Assembly (NCBI RefSeq): GCF_947507565.1
Contig: NC_089188.1
Coordinates: 62,001 to 126,000, forward strand
Reading direction: 5' to 3'
DNA: 64,000 nucleotides
Origin: Oscarella lobularis
Taxonomy: Eukaryota; Porifera; Homoscleromorpha; Homosclerophorida; Oscarellidae
A program made the translations under genes and the position numbers. A model generated the notes under the pieces. That model searched no databases, was not told the origin of the DNA, and was given only the letters and a program-made list of their open reading frames with translations. Below are positions 8,665 through 21,900 of this stretch, piece by piece. Within the stretch, counting starts at the first letter, position 1; each line of letters opens with the position of its first letter.

Positions 8665-9831
8665 CAACGGGTCTCTCCTGTAATAAATTAGAGCGAAACT
8701 ACCGGGGCTAGCCAAAGGGTCTCTCCTGTAATAAATTATAGCGAAATTAAAGGGGCTAGCCAAAGGGTCTGTCCTGTAATAAACTACAGCGAAATTACAG
8801 GGTGTTAGCAAACGGGTCTCTCCTGTAATAAATTGCAGCGAGATTACAGGGGGTTAGCAAACGGGTCTCTCCTGTAATAAATTACAGCGAAATTACAGGG
8901 GCTAGCCAAAGGGTCTCTCCTGTAATAAATTACAGCAAAATTACAGGGGGTTAGCAAAAAAGTCTCTCCTGTAATAAATTACAGCGAAATTACAGGGGGT
9001 TAGCAAACAAGTCTCTCCTGTAATAAATTACAGCAAAATTACAGGGGGATAGCCAACGGGTCTTTCCTGTAATAAATTACAGCGAAATTACAGGGGCTAG
9101 CAAAAGGGTCTCTCCTGTAATAAATTACAGCGAACTTACAGGGGCTAGCCAACTGGTCTCTCCTGCAATAAATTACAGCGAAGTTACAGGGGGCTAGCCA
9201 ACGGGTCTCTCCTGTAACAAATTACAGCGAATTTACAGGGGCTAGCCAACGGGTCTCTTCTGTAATAAATTACAGCGAAATTACAGGGGGTTAGCCAACG
9301 GGTCTCTTCTGTAATAAATTACAGCGAATTTACAGGGGCTAGCCAACGGGTCTCTTCTGTAATAAATTACAGCGAAATTACTTGGGGTTAGCAAACGGGT
9401 ATCTCCTGTAATAAATTACAGCGAATTTACAGGGGGCTAGCCAACGGGTGTCTCCTGTAATAAACTACAGCGAAATTACAGGGGGTTAGCCAACGGGTCT
9501 CTCCTGTAGTAAATTACAGCGAAATTACAGAGGCTAGCTAACGGGTATCTCCTGTAATAAATTTCAGCGAATTTATAGGGGCTAGCCAATGGGTCTCTCC
9601 TGGAATAAATTACAGCCAACTTACAAGGGGCTAGCCAACGGGTCTCTCCTGTAAAAAGTTACAGCCAAATTACAGGGGGCTAGCCAACGGGTCTCTCCTG
9701 GAATAAATTACAGCGAAATTACAAAGGCTAGAAAACGGGTCTATCCTAATAATAAATTACAGCGAAATTACACGGGGTTAGCCAACGGGTCTCTCCTGTA
9801 ATAAATTACAGCGAACTTACACGGGCTAGCT
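8665..9831 (+). repeat. 49-bp satellite array, block B (copy of block A)
   Basis: This is the second copy of the 24-unit 49-bp block, with the same unit variants in the same order and the same end junctions as 6406-7572 at a constant offset of 2259. I saw no difference from block A in the lines compared. Confidence 0.95.
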
Positions 9832-11660
9832 AAGGCCCTGAAGATAAAGTTGAGAGCCTAAACTTTCATTCTAAGGACCTGAAGATAAAGTTGAGGGCCT
9901 AAACTTTGATTCTAAGAAGCTAAAGATAAAGTTGAGGGCCTAAACTCTAATTCTAAGACCCTGAAGATAAAGTTGGAGGCCCAAACATTGATTCTAAGGA
10001 CCTGAGGATAAAGTTGAGGGCTTAACTTTGATTCTAAGAGCCTGAAGGTAAAGGTGAACGCCTAAAATTTGATTCTAAGGGCCTGAAGATAAAGTTGAGG
10101 TCCTAAACTTTGATTCTAAGGACTTGAAGATAAAATTGAACGCCTAAACTCCGATTCTAAGGACCTGAAGATAAAATTGAGGGCCTAAATTTTGATTCTG
10201 AGGACCTGAAGATAAAGTTGAGGGCCTAAACTCTGATTCTAAGGCCCTGAAGATAAACTTGAGGGCCTAGACTTTGATTCTAATGCCCTGAAGATAAAGT
10301 TGAACGCCTAAACTTTGATTCTAAGGGCCTGAAGATAAAGTTGAGGGCCTAAACTTTGATACTAAGAGCCTGAAGATAAAGTTGAACGCCTAAACTTTGA
10401 TTCTAAGGACCTGAAGATAAAGTTGAGGGCCTAAACTTTGATACAAAGAGCCTGAAGATAAAGTTGAGGGCCTAAACTTTGATTCTAAGGCCCTGAAGAT
10501 AAAGTTGAAGGCCTAAACTCCGATTCTAAGGACTTGAAGATAAAGTTGAGAGACTAAACTTTGATTCTAAGGACCTGAAGATAAAGTTGAGGAACTAAAC
10601 TTTGATTCTAGGGACCTGAAGATGAAGTTGACGCTCTAAATTTTCATTCTAAGAACCTGAAGATAAAGTTGAGAGCCTGAACTCTGATTCTAAGGCCCTG
10701 AAGATAAAGTTGAGGGCCTAGACTTTGATTCTAAGGCCCTGAAGATAAAGTTGAAGGCCTAAAATTTGATTCTAAGGCCTTGAAGAGAAATTTGAAGGCC
10801 AAAACTTTGATTCTAAGGGTCTGAAGTTAAAGTTCAAGGCCAAAACTCTGATTCTAAGGACCTGAAGATAAAGTTGATGGCCTAGACTTTGATTCTAAGG
10901 ACCTGAAGATAAAGTTGAGGGCCTAATCTTTTATTCTAAGGGCCTGAAGATAAAGTTGAGGGACTAGACTTTGATTCTAAGGACCTGAAGATAAAGTTGA
11001 GGGCCTAAACTCTGATTATAAGGCCCTGAAGATAAAGTTGAGGGCCTAAACTCTAATTCTAAGACCCTGAAGATAAAGTTGAAGGCCCAAACATTGATTC
11101 TAAGGGCCTGAAGATAAAGGTCATGGCCAAAACTCTGATTGTAAGGACCTGAAGATAAAGTTGAGGGCCTAAACTTTGATTCTAAGAGCCTGAAGATAAA
11201 GTTGAGGGCCTAAACTTTGATTATAAGAGCCTGAAGATAAAGTTGAGTGCCTAAATTTTGATTCTAAGGACCTGGAGATAAAGTTGAGAGACTAAACTTT
11301 GATTCTAAGGACCAGAAGATAAAGTTGAGGGCCTAAACTTTGATTCCAAGGACCTGAAGATAAGTTGAGGGCCTAAAAATTGATTCTAAGGCCCTGAAGA
11401 TAAAGATGAGGGCCTAAACTTTGATTCTAAGGCCTTGAAGATAAAGTTGAGGGCATAAACTTCGATTTTAAGGTTCTGAAGATAAAGATGAGGGCCTAAA
11501 CTTTGATTCTAAGGTAGTAAAGATAAAATCAAGAGCTTAAACTTTGATTCTAAGGAGCTCAAGATAAAGTTGAGGGCCTCAACTCTGTTTCTAAGGCCCT
11601 GAAGATAAAGTTGAGGGCCGAAACTTCGATTCTAAGGCATTGAAGATAAAGTTGAGGGCC
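9832..11660 (+). repeat. 41-bp satellite, block B2
   Basis: About 44.6 units. The first kilobase repeats block B1 almost exactly; after about 10846 the order becomes different, with variants such as AGATAAGTTGAGG (one base lost, near 11360) and the run GTAGTAAAGATAAAATCAAG near 11515-11534. The block again ends GAGGGCC-CAACGGGTCTC at 11660. Confidence 0.95.
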
Positions 11661-12535
11661 CAACGGGTCTCTCCTGTAATAAATTACAGCGAAATTACAG
11701 GGGTTAGCCAAAGAGTCTCTCCTGTAATAAATTAGAGCGAAACTACAAGGGTTAGCCAAAGGGTCTCTCCTGTAATAAATTACAGCAAAATTACAGGAGG
11801 TTAGCCAAACCGTCTCTCCTGTAAAAAATTACAGCGAAATTACAGGGGGTTAGCAAACAAGTCTCTCCTGTAATAAATTACAGCGAAATTACAGGGGCTA
11901 GCCAACGGGTCTCTCCTGCAATAAATTACAGCGAAATTACAGGGGCTAGCAAAAGGGTCTCTCCTGTAATAAATTACAGCGAACCTACAGGGGCTAGCCA
12001 ACGGGTCTCTCATGTAATAAATTACAACGAATTTACAGGGGGTTAGCCAACGGGTCTCTCCTGTAATAAATTACAGCGAAATTACTTGGGGTTAGCAAAC
12101 GGGTATCTCCTGTAATAAATTACAGCGAATTTACAGGGGGCTAGCCAACGGGTGTCTCCTGTAATAAACTACAGCGAAATTACAGGGGGTTAGCCAACGG
12201 GTCTCTCCTGTAGTAAATTACAGCGAAATTAAAGAGGCTAGCTAACGGGTATCTCCTGTAATAAATTACAGCGAATTTATAGGGGCTAGCCAATGGGTCT
12301 CTCCTGGAATAAATTACAGCCAACTTACAAGGGGCTAGCCAACGGGTCTCTCCTGTAAAAAGTTACAGCCAAATTACAGGAGGCTAGCCAACGGGTCTCT
12401 CCTGGAATAAATCACAGCGAAATTACAGGGGCTAGACAACGGGTCTATCCTAATAATAAATTACAGCGAAATTACACGGGGTTAGCCAACGGGTCTCTCC
12501 TGTAATAAATTACAGCGAACTTACACGGGCTAGCT
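11661..12535 (+). repeat. 49-bp satellite array, block C (shorter, diverged copy)
   Basis: About 18 units. It repeats the variant order of blocks A and B (ACTTGGGG at 12084, then the GGGTGTCTCC unit, the CTATCCTAATAA unit and the closing GGGCTAGCTAAGG) but is about 290 bp shorter, roughly six units, and has many point differences. It is thus an older third copy of the 49/41 composite; similarity continues into the main 41-bp array to about 12870. Confidence 0.93.
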
Positions 12536-13548
12536 AAGGCCCTGAAGATAAAGTTGAGAGCCTAAACTTTCATTCTAAGGACCTGAAGATAAAGTTGAGG
12601 GCCTAAACTTTGATTCTAAGGAGCTAAAGATAAAGTTGAGGGCCTAAACTCTAATTCAAAAACCCTGAAGATAAAGTTGAAGGCCCAAACATTGATTCTA
12701 AGGACCTGAGGATAAAGTTGAGGGGCTAAACTTTGATTCTAAGAGCCTGAAGATAAAGTTGAACGCCTAAACTTTGATTCTAAGGGCCTGAAGATAAAGT
12801 TGAGGTCCTAAACTTTGATTCTAAGGACTTCAAGATAAAGTTGAGGGCCTAAACTCCGATTCTAAAGACCTGAAGATAAAGTTGAGAGACTAAACTTTGA
12901 TTCTAAGGACCTGAAGATAAAGTTGAGGGCCTAAACTTTGATTCTAAGGACCTGAAGATAAAGTTAAGAGACTAAACTTTGATTCTAAGGACCTGAAGAT
13001 AAAGTTGAGGGCCTAAACTTTGATTCTAAGGCCCTGAAGATAAAGTTGAACGCCTAAAATTTGATTCTAAGAGCCTGAAGATAAAGTTGAGGTCCTAAAC
13101 TTTGATTCTAAGGACTTGAAGATAAAATTGAACGCCTAAACTCCGATTCTAAGGACCTGAAGATAAAATTGAGAGACTAAACTTTGATTCTAAGGACCTG
13201 AAGATAAAGTTGAGGGTCTAAACTTTGATTCTAAGGCGCTGAAGAGAAATTTGAAGGCCCTAACTTTGATTCTAAGGGTCTGAAGTTAAAGTTCAGGGCC
13301 AAAACTCTGATTCTAAGAACCTGAAGATAAAGTTGAGGGCCTAAACTCTGATTCTAAGGAGATGAAGATAAAGTTGAGAGACTAATCTTTGATTCTAAGG
13401 ACCTGAAGATAAAGTTGAGGGCTTAAACTTTGATTCTAAGGACCTTAAGATAAAGTTGATGGCCTAAACTTTGATTCTAAGAGCCTTAAGATAAAGTTGA
13501 TAGCCTAAACTTTTATTCTAAGGGCCTGAAGATAAAGTTGAGGGCCTA

Positions 13549-16500
13549 AACTCTGTTTCTAAGGCCCTGAAGATAAAGTTGAAGGCCCAAACATTGATTC
13601 TAAGGGCCTGAAGATAAAGGTCATGGCCAAAATTCTGATTCTAAGGACCTGAAGATAAAGTTGAAGGCCTAAACTTTGATTCTAAGGACCTGAAGATAAA
13701 GTTAAGAGACTAAACTTTGATTCTAAGGACCTGAAGATAAAGTTGAAGGCCAAAACTTTGATTCTAAGGGCCTGAAGATAAAGTTGAGGTCCTAAACTTT
13801 GATTCTAAGGGCCTGAAAATAAAGTTGAGGGCCTAAACTCCGATTCTAAGGACCTGAAGATAAAGTTGAGAGACTAAACTTTGACTCTAAGGACCTGAAG
13901 ATAAAGTTGAGGGCCTAAACTTTGATTCTAAGGCCCTGAAGATAAAGTTGAACGCCTGAAATTTGATTCTAAGGGCCTGAAGATAAAGTTGAGGTCCTAA
14001 ATTTTGATTCTAAGGACTTGAAGATAAAATTAAACGCCTAAACTCCGATTCTAAGGACCTGAAGATAAAATTGAGAGACTAAACTTTGATTCTAAGGACC
14101 TGAAGATAAAGTTGAGGGTCTAAACTTTGATTCTAAGGCGCTGAAGAGAAATTTGAAGGCCCTAACTTTGATTCTAAGCGTCTGAAGTTAAAGTTCAGGG
14201 CCAAAACTCTGATTCTAAGAACCTGAAGATAAAGTTGAGGGCCTAAACTCTGATTCTAAGGAGATGAAGATAAAGTTGAGAGACTAATCTTTGATTCTAA
14301 GGACCTGAAGATAAAGTTGAGGGCCTAAACTTTGATTCTAAGGACCTTAAGATAAAGTTGATGGCCTAAACTTTGATTCTAAGAGCCTTAAGATAAAGTT
14401 GATGGCCTAAACTTTTATTCTAAGGGCCTGAAGATAAAGTTGAGGGCCTAAACTCTGATTCTAAGGCCCTGAAGATAAAGTTGAAGGCCCAAACATTGAT
14501 TCTAAGGGCCTGAAGATAAAGGTCATGGCCAAAATTCTGATTCTAAGGACCTGAAGATAAAGTTGAGGGCCTAAACTTTCATTCTAAGGACCTGAAGATA
14601 AAGTTAAGAGACTAAACTTTGATTCTAAGGACCTGAAGATAAAGTTGAAAGGCAAAACTTTGATTCTAAGGCCCTGAAGAGAAATTTGAAGGCCCAAACT
14701 TTGATTCTAAGGACCTGAAGTTAAAGTTCAGAGCCAAAACTCTGATTCTAAGGACCTGAAGATAAAGTTGAGGACCTAGACTTTGATTCTAATGACCTGA
14801 AGATAAAGTTGATGGCCTAAACTTTTATTCTAAGGCCCTGAAGATAAAGTTGAGGGCCTAAACTCTAATTCTAAGACCCTGAAGATAAAGTTGAAGGCCC
14901 AAACATTGATTCTAAGGGCCTGAAGATAAAGGTCATGGCCAAAACTCTGATTCTAAGGACCTGAAGATAAAGTTGAGGGCCTAAACTTCGATTCTAAGGA
15001 CCTGAAGATAAAGTTGAGAGACTAAACTTTGATTCTAAGGGCTGGAAGATAAAGTTGAGGGCCTAAACTCCGATTCTAAGGACCTGAAGATAAAGTTGAG
15101 AGACTAAACTTTGATTCTAAGGACCTGAAGATAAAGTTGAGGGCCTAAACTCTAATTCTAAGACCCTGAAGATAAAGTTGAAGGCCCAAAGATTGATTCT
15201 AAGGGCCTGAAGATAAAGGTCATGGCCAAAACTCTGATTCTAAGGAGCTGAAGATAAAGTTGAGGGCCTAAACTTTGATTCTAAGGACCTGAAGATAAAG
15301 TTGAGAGACTAAACTTTGATTCTAAGGACCTGAAGATAAAGTTGAGGACCTAAACTCTGTTTCTAAGGCCCTGAAGATAAAGTTGAAGGCCCAAACATTG
15401 ATTCTAAGGGCCTGAAGATAAAGGTCATGGCCAAAATTCTGATTCTAAGGACCTGAAGATAAAGTTGAAGGCCTAAACTTTGATTCTAAGGACCTGAAGA
15501 TAAAGTTAAGAGACTAAACTTTGATTCTAAGGACCTGAAGATAAAGTTGAAGGCCAAAACTTTGATTCTAAGGGCCTGAAGATAAAGTTGAGGTCCTAAA
15601 CTTTGATTCTAAGGGCCTGAAAATAAAGTTAAGGGCCTAAACTCCGATTCTAAGGACCTGAAGATAAAGTTGAGAGACTAAACTTTGACTCTAAGGACCT
15701 GAAGATAAAGTTGAGGGCCTAAACTTTGATTCTAAGGCCCTGAAGATAAAGTTGAACGCCTGAAATTTGATTCTAAGGGCCTGAAGATAAAGTTGAGGTC
15801 CTAAATTTTGATTCTAAGGACTTGAAGATAAAATTAAACGCCTAAACTCCGATTCTAAGGACCTGAAGATAAAATTGAGAGACTAAACTTTGATTCTAAG
15901 GACCTGAAGATAAAGTTGAGGGTCTAAACTTTGATTCTAAGGCGCTGAAGAGAAATTTGAAGGCCCTAACTTTGATTCTAAGGGTCTGAAGTTAAAGTTC
16001 AGGGCCAAAACTCTGATTCTAAGAACCTGAAGATAAAGTTGAGGGCCTAAACTCTGATTCTAAGGAGATGAAGATAAAGTTGAGAGACTAATCTTTGATT
16101 CTAAGGACCTGAAGATAAAGTTGAGGGCCTAAACTTTGATTCTAAGGACCTTAAGATAAAGTTGATGGCCTAAACTTTGATTCTAAGAGCCTTAAGATAA
16201 AGTTGATGGCCTAAACTTTTATTCTAAGGGCCTGAAGATAAAGTTGAGGGCCTAAACTCTGATTCTAAGGCCCTGAAGATAAAGTTGAAGGCCCAAACAT
16301 TGATTCTAAGAGCCTGAAGATAAAGGTCATGGCCAAAATTCTGATTCTAAGGACCTGAAGATAAAGTTGAGGGCCTAAACTTTCATTCTAAGGACCTGAA
16401 GATAAAGTTAAGAGACTAAACTTTGATTCTAAGGACCTGAAGATAAAGTTGAAAGGCAAAACTTTGATTCTAAGGCCCAGAAGAGAAATTTGAAGGCCCA

Positions 16501-18960
16501 AACTTTGATTCTAAGGACCTGAAGTTAAAGTTCAGAGCCAAAACTCTGATTCTAAGGACCTGAAGATAAAGTTGAGGACCTAGACTTTGATTCTAATGAC
16601 CTGAAGATAAAGTTGATGGCCTAAACTTTTATTCTAAGGCCCTGAAGATAAAGTTGAGGGCCTAAACTCTAATTCTAAGACCCTGAAGATAAAGTTGAAG
16701 GCCCAAACATTGATTCTAAGGGCCTGAAGATAAAGGTCATGGCCAAAACTCTGATTCTAAGGACCTGAAGATAAAGTTGAGGGCCTAAACATCGATTCTA
16801 AGGACCTGAAGATAAAGTTGAGAGACTAAACTTTGATTCTAAGGGCCTGAAGATAAAGTTGAGGGCCTAAACTCCGATTCTAAGGACCTGAAGATAAAGT
16901 TGAGAGACTAAACTTTGATTCTAAGGACCTGAAGATAAAGTTGAGGGCCTAAACTCTAATTCTAAGACCCTGAAGATAAAGTTGAAGGCCCAAAGATTGA
17001 TTCTAAGGGCCTGAAGATAAAGGTCATGGCCAAAACTCTGATTCTAAGGAGCTGAAGATAAAGTTGAGGGCCTAAACTTTGATTCTAAGGACCTGAAGAT
17101 AAAGTTGAGAGACTAAACTTTGATTCTAAGGACCTGAAGATAAAGTTGAGGACCTAAACTCTGTTTCTAAGGCCCTGAAGATAAAGTTGAAGGCCCAAAC
17201 ATTGATTCTAAGGGCCTGAAGATAAAGGTCATGGCCAAAATTCTGATTCTAAGGACCTGAAGATAAAGTTGAAGGCCTAAACTTTGATTCTAAGGACCTG
17301 AAGATAAAGTTAAGAGACTAAACTTTGATTCTAAGGACCTGAAGATAAAGTTGAAGGCCAAAACTTTGATTCTAAGGGCCTGAAGATAAAGTTGAGGTCC
17401 TAAACTTTGATTCTAAGGGCCTGAAAATAAAGTTGAGGGCCTAAACTCCGATTCTAAGGACCTGAAGATAAAGTTGAGAGACTAAACTTTGACTCTAAGG
17501 ACCTGAAGATAAAGTTGAGGGCCTAAACTTTGATTCTAAGGCCCTGAAGATAAAGTTGAACGCCTGAAATTTGATTCTAAGGGCCTGAAGATAAAGTTGA
17601 GGTCCTAAATTTTGATTCTAAGGACTTGAAGATAAAATTAAACGCCTAAACTCCGATTCTAAGGACCTGAAGATAAAATTGAGAGACTAAACTTTGATTC
17701 TAAGGACCTGAAGATAAAGTTGAGGGTCTAAACTTTGATTCTAAGGCGCTGAAGAGAAATTAGAAGGCCCTAACTTTGATTCTAAGGGTCTGAAGTTAAA
17801 GTTCAGGGCCAAAACTCTGATTCTAAGAACCTGAAGATAAAGTTGAGGGCCTAAACTCTGATTCTAAGGAGATGAAGATAAAGTTGAGAGACTAATCTTT
17901 GATTCTAAGGACCTGAAGATAAAGTTGAGGGCCTAAACTTTGATTCTAAGGACCTTAAGATAAAGTTGATGGCCTAAACTTTGATTCTAAGAGCCTTAAG
18001 ATAAAGTTGATGGCCTAAACTTTTATTCTAAGGGCCTGAAGATAAAGTTGAGGGCCTAAACTCTGATTCTAAGGCCCTGAAGATAAAGTTGAAGGCCCAA
18101 ACATTGATTCTAAGGGCCTGAAGATAAAGGTCATGGCCAAAATTCTGATTCTAAGGACCTGAAGATAAAGTTGAGGGCCTAAACTTTCATTCTAAGGACC
18201 TGAAGATAAAGTTAAGAGACTAAACTTTGATTCTAAGGACCTGAAGATAAAGTTGAAAGGCAAAACTTTGATTCTAAGGCCCTGAAGAGAAATTTGAAGG
18301 CCCAAACTTTGATTCTAAGGACCTGAAGTTAAAGTTCAGAGCCAAAACTCTGATTCTAAGGACCTGAAGATAAAGTTGAGGACCTAGACTTTGATTCTAA
18401 TGACCTGAAGATAAAGTTGATGGCCTAAACTTTTATTCTAAGGCCCTGAAGATAAAGTTGAGGGCCTAAACTCTAATTCTAAGACCCTGAAGATAAAGTT
18501 GAAGGCCCAAACATTGATTCTAAGGGCCTGAAGATAAAGGTCATGGCCAAAACTCTGATTCTAAGGACCTGAAGATAAAGTTGAGGGCCTAAACTTCGAT
18601 TCTAAGGACCTGAAGATAAAGTTGAGAGACTAAACTTTGATTCTAAAGGCCTGAAGGTAAAGTTGAGGGCCTAAACTCCGATTCTAAGGACCTGAAGATA
18701 AAGTTGAGAGACTAAACTTTGATTCTAAGGACCTGAAGATAAAGTTGAGGGCCTAAACTCTAATTCTAAGACCCTGAAGATAAAGTTGAAGGCCCAAAGA
18801 TTGATTCTAAGGGCCTGAAGATAAAGGTCATGGCCAAAACTCTGATTCTATGGAGCTGAAGATAAAGTTGAGGGCCTAAACTTTGATTCTAAGGACCTGA
18901 AGATAAAGTTGAGAGACTAAACTTTGATTCTAAGGACCTGAAGATAAAGTTGAGGACCTA
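13549..18960 (+). repeat. Higher-order repeat: three copies of a 44-unit (1804-bp) block
   Basis: Three consecutive copies, about 13549-15352, 15353-17156 and 17157-18960, have the same succession of unit variants. The marker TCATGGCCAAAATTC occurs at 13621, 15425 and 17229, two steps of exactly 1804 = 44 x 41. Differences are sparse single bases (AATAAAGTTGAGG against AATAAAGTTAAGG; CTGGAAG against CCTGAAG). A partial relative continues at about 19700-20660, where the marker is at 20222 (2993 = 73 x 41 further on). Confidence 0.85.
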
Positions 18961-21900
18961 AACTCTGATTCTAAGGCCCTGAAGATAAAGTTGAGGGCCT
19001 AAACTCTGATTCTAAGGCCCTGAAGATAAAGTTGAACGCGTAAAATTTGATTCTAAGGGCCTGAAGATAAAGTTGAGGGCCTAAACTCCGATTCTAAGGA
19101 CCTGAAGATAAAGTTGAGAGACTAAACTTTGATTCTAGGGACCTGAAGATGAAGTTGAGGGCCTAAATTTTGATTCTAAGGACATGAAGATAAAGTTGAG
19201 GGCCTAAACTCTGATTCTAAGGCCCTGAAGATAAAGTTAAGAGACTAAACTTTGATTCTAAGGACCTGAAGATAAAGTTGAAGGCCAAAACTTTGATTCT
19301 AAGGCCCTGAAGAGAAATTTGAAGGCCCAAACTTTGATTATAAGGACCTGAAGTTAAAGTTCAGAGCCAAAACTCTGATTCTAAGGACCTGAAGATAAAG
19401 TTGAGAGACTAAACTTTGATTCTAAGGACCTGAAGATAAAGTTGAGGGCCTAAACTTTGATTCTAGGGACCTGAAGATGAAGTTGAGGGCCTAAATTTTC
19501 ATTCTAAGGACCTGAAGATAAAGTTGAGGGCCTAAACTCTGATTCTAAGGCCCTGAAGATAAAGTTGAACGCGTAAACTTTGATTCTGAGGACCTGAAGA
19601 TGAAGTTGAGAACCTAAATTTTGATTCTAAGGACATGAAGACAAAGTTGAGGGCCTAAACTCTGATTCTAAGGCCCTGAAGATAAAGTTGAGGACCTAAA
19701 CTTTGATTCTAAGGGCCTGAAGATAAAATTGAACGCCTAAACTCCGATTCTAAGGACCTGAAGATAAAATTGAGAGACTAAACTTTGATTCTAAGGACCT
19801 GAAGATAAAGTTGAGGGTCTAAACCTTGATTCTAAGGCGCTGAAGAGAAATTTGAAGGCCCTAACTTTGATTCTAAGGGTCTGAAGTTAAAGTTCAGGGC
19901 CAAAACTCTGATTCTAAGAACCTGAAGATAAAGTTGAGGGCCTAAACTCTGATTCTAAGGAGATGAAGATAAAGTTGAGAGACTAATCTTTGATTCTAAG
20001 GACCTGAAGATAAAGTTGAGGGCCTAAACTTTGATTCTAAGGACCTTAAGATAAAGTTGATGGCCTAAACTTTGATTCTAATATCCTTAAGATAAAGTTG
20101 ATGGCCTAAACTTTTATTCTAAGGGCCTGAAGATAAAGTTGAGGGCCTAAACTCTGTTTCTAAGGCCCTGAAGATAAAGTTGAAGGACCAAACATTGATT
20201 CTAAGGGCCTGAAGATAAAGGTCATGGCCAAAATTCTGATTCTAAGAACCTGAAGATAAAGTTCAAGGCCTAAACTTTGATTCTAAGGACCTGAAGATAA
20301 AGTTAAGAGACTAAACTTTGATTCTAAGGACCTGAAGATAAAGTTGAAGGCCAAAACTTTGATTCTAAGGGCCTGAAGATAAAGTTGAGGCCCTAAACTT
20401 TGATTCTAAGGGCCTGAAGATAAAGTTGAGGGCCTAAACTCCGATTCTAAGGGCCTGAAGATAAAGTTGAGAGACTAAACTTCGACTCTAAGGACCTGAA
20501 GATAAAGTTGAGGGCCTAAACTTTGATTCTAAGGCCCTGAAGATAAAGTTGAACGCCTGAAATTTGATTCTAAGAGCCTGAAGATAAAGTTGAGGTCCTA
20601 AATTTTGATTCTAAGGACTTGAAGATAAAATTAAACGCCTAAACTCCGATTCTAAGGACTTGAAGATAAAGTTGAGAGATTAAACTTTGATTCTAAGGAC
20701 CTGAAGATAAAGTTGAGGGCCTAAACTCTGATACTAAGGCACTGAAGATAAAGTTGAGGGCCTAGACTTTGATTCTAAGGCCCTGAAGAGAAATTTGAAG
20801 GCCCAAACTTTGATTCTAAGGGCCTGAAGATAAAGATGAGGGCCTAGATTTTGATTCTAAGGGCCTGAAGATAAAGTTGAGGGCCTAAACTCTGATTCTA
20901 AGGCCCTGAAGATAAACTTGAGGGCCTAGACTTTGATTCTAATGACCTGAAGATAAAGTTGAAGGCCAAAACTTTGATTCTGAGGCCCTGAAGATAAAGG
21001 TCATGGCCAAAACTCTAATTCTAAGACCCTGAAGATAAAGTAGAAGGCCCAAAGATTGATTCTAAGGGCCTGAAGATAAAGGTCATGGCCAAAACTCTGA
21101 TTCTAAGAGCCTGAAGATAAAGTTGAGGGCCTAAATTTTGATTCTAAGGACCTGAAGATAAAGTTGAAGGCCTAAACTTTGATTCTAAGGCCCTCAAGAG
21201 AAATTTGAAGGCCCAAACTTTGATTCTAAGGGTCTGAAGTTAAAGTTCAGGGCCAAAACTCTGATTCTCAGGACCTGAAGAAAAAGTTGAGAGACTAAAC
21301 TTTGATTCTAAGGACCTGAAGATAAAGTTGAGGGCCTAAACTTTGACTCTAAGGCCCTGAAGATAAAGTTGAACGCCTAAACTTTGATTCTAAGGGCCTG
21401 AAGATAAAGTTGAGGGCCTAAACTCCGATTCTAAGGACTTGAAGATAAAGTTGAGAGATTAAACTTTGATTCTAAGGACCTGAAGATAAAGTTGAGGGCC
21501 TAAACTCTGATACTAAGGCACTGAAGATAAAGTTGAGGGCCTAGACTTTGATTCTAAGGCCCTGAAGAGAAATTTGAAGGCCCAAACTTTGATTCTAAGG
21601 GCCTGAAGATAAAGATGAGGGCCTAGATTTTGATTCTAAGGGCCTGAAGATAAAGTTGAGGGCCTAAACTCTGATTCTAAGGCCCTGAAGATAAACTTGA
21701 GGGCCTAGACTTTGATTCTAATGACCTGAAGATAAAGTTGAAGGCCAAAACTTTGATTCTGAGGCCCTGAAGAGAAATTTGAGGGCCTAGACTTTGATTC
21801 TAATGACCTGAAGATAAAGTTGATGGCCTAAACTTTTATTCTAAGGCCCTGAAGATAAAGTTGAGGGCCTAAACTCTAATTCTAAGACCCTGAAGATAAA

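Larger units (their letters stand above)
6329..10846 (+). repeat. 2259-bp composite tandem duplication (49-bp + 41-bp blocks)
   Basis: Copy 1 (about 6329-8587) and copy 2 (about 8588-10846) each contain a few 41-bp units, a full 49-bp block and a 41-bp block. The offset is exactly 2259 at every position I checked (for example ACTTGGGG at 7121 and 9380; AACTTGATGGCCTAGAAAT at 6353 and 8612). I found only two differences, ATTGATT against ATAGATT near 6371/8630 and GAGGGCC against GAAGGCC near 8260/10519, so identity is above 99.8 percent. The duplication is far younger than the divergence between units inside each copy. Boundaries are approximate because both ends lie in similar repeats. Confidence 0.9.
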
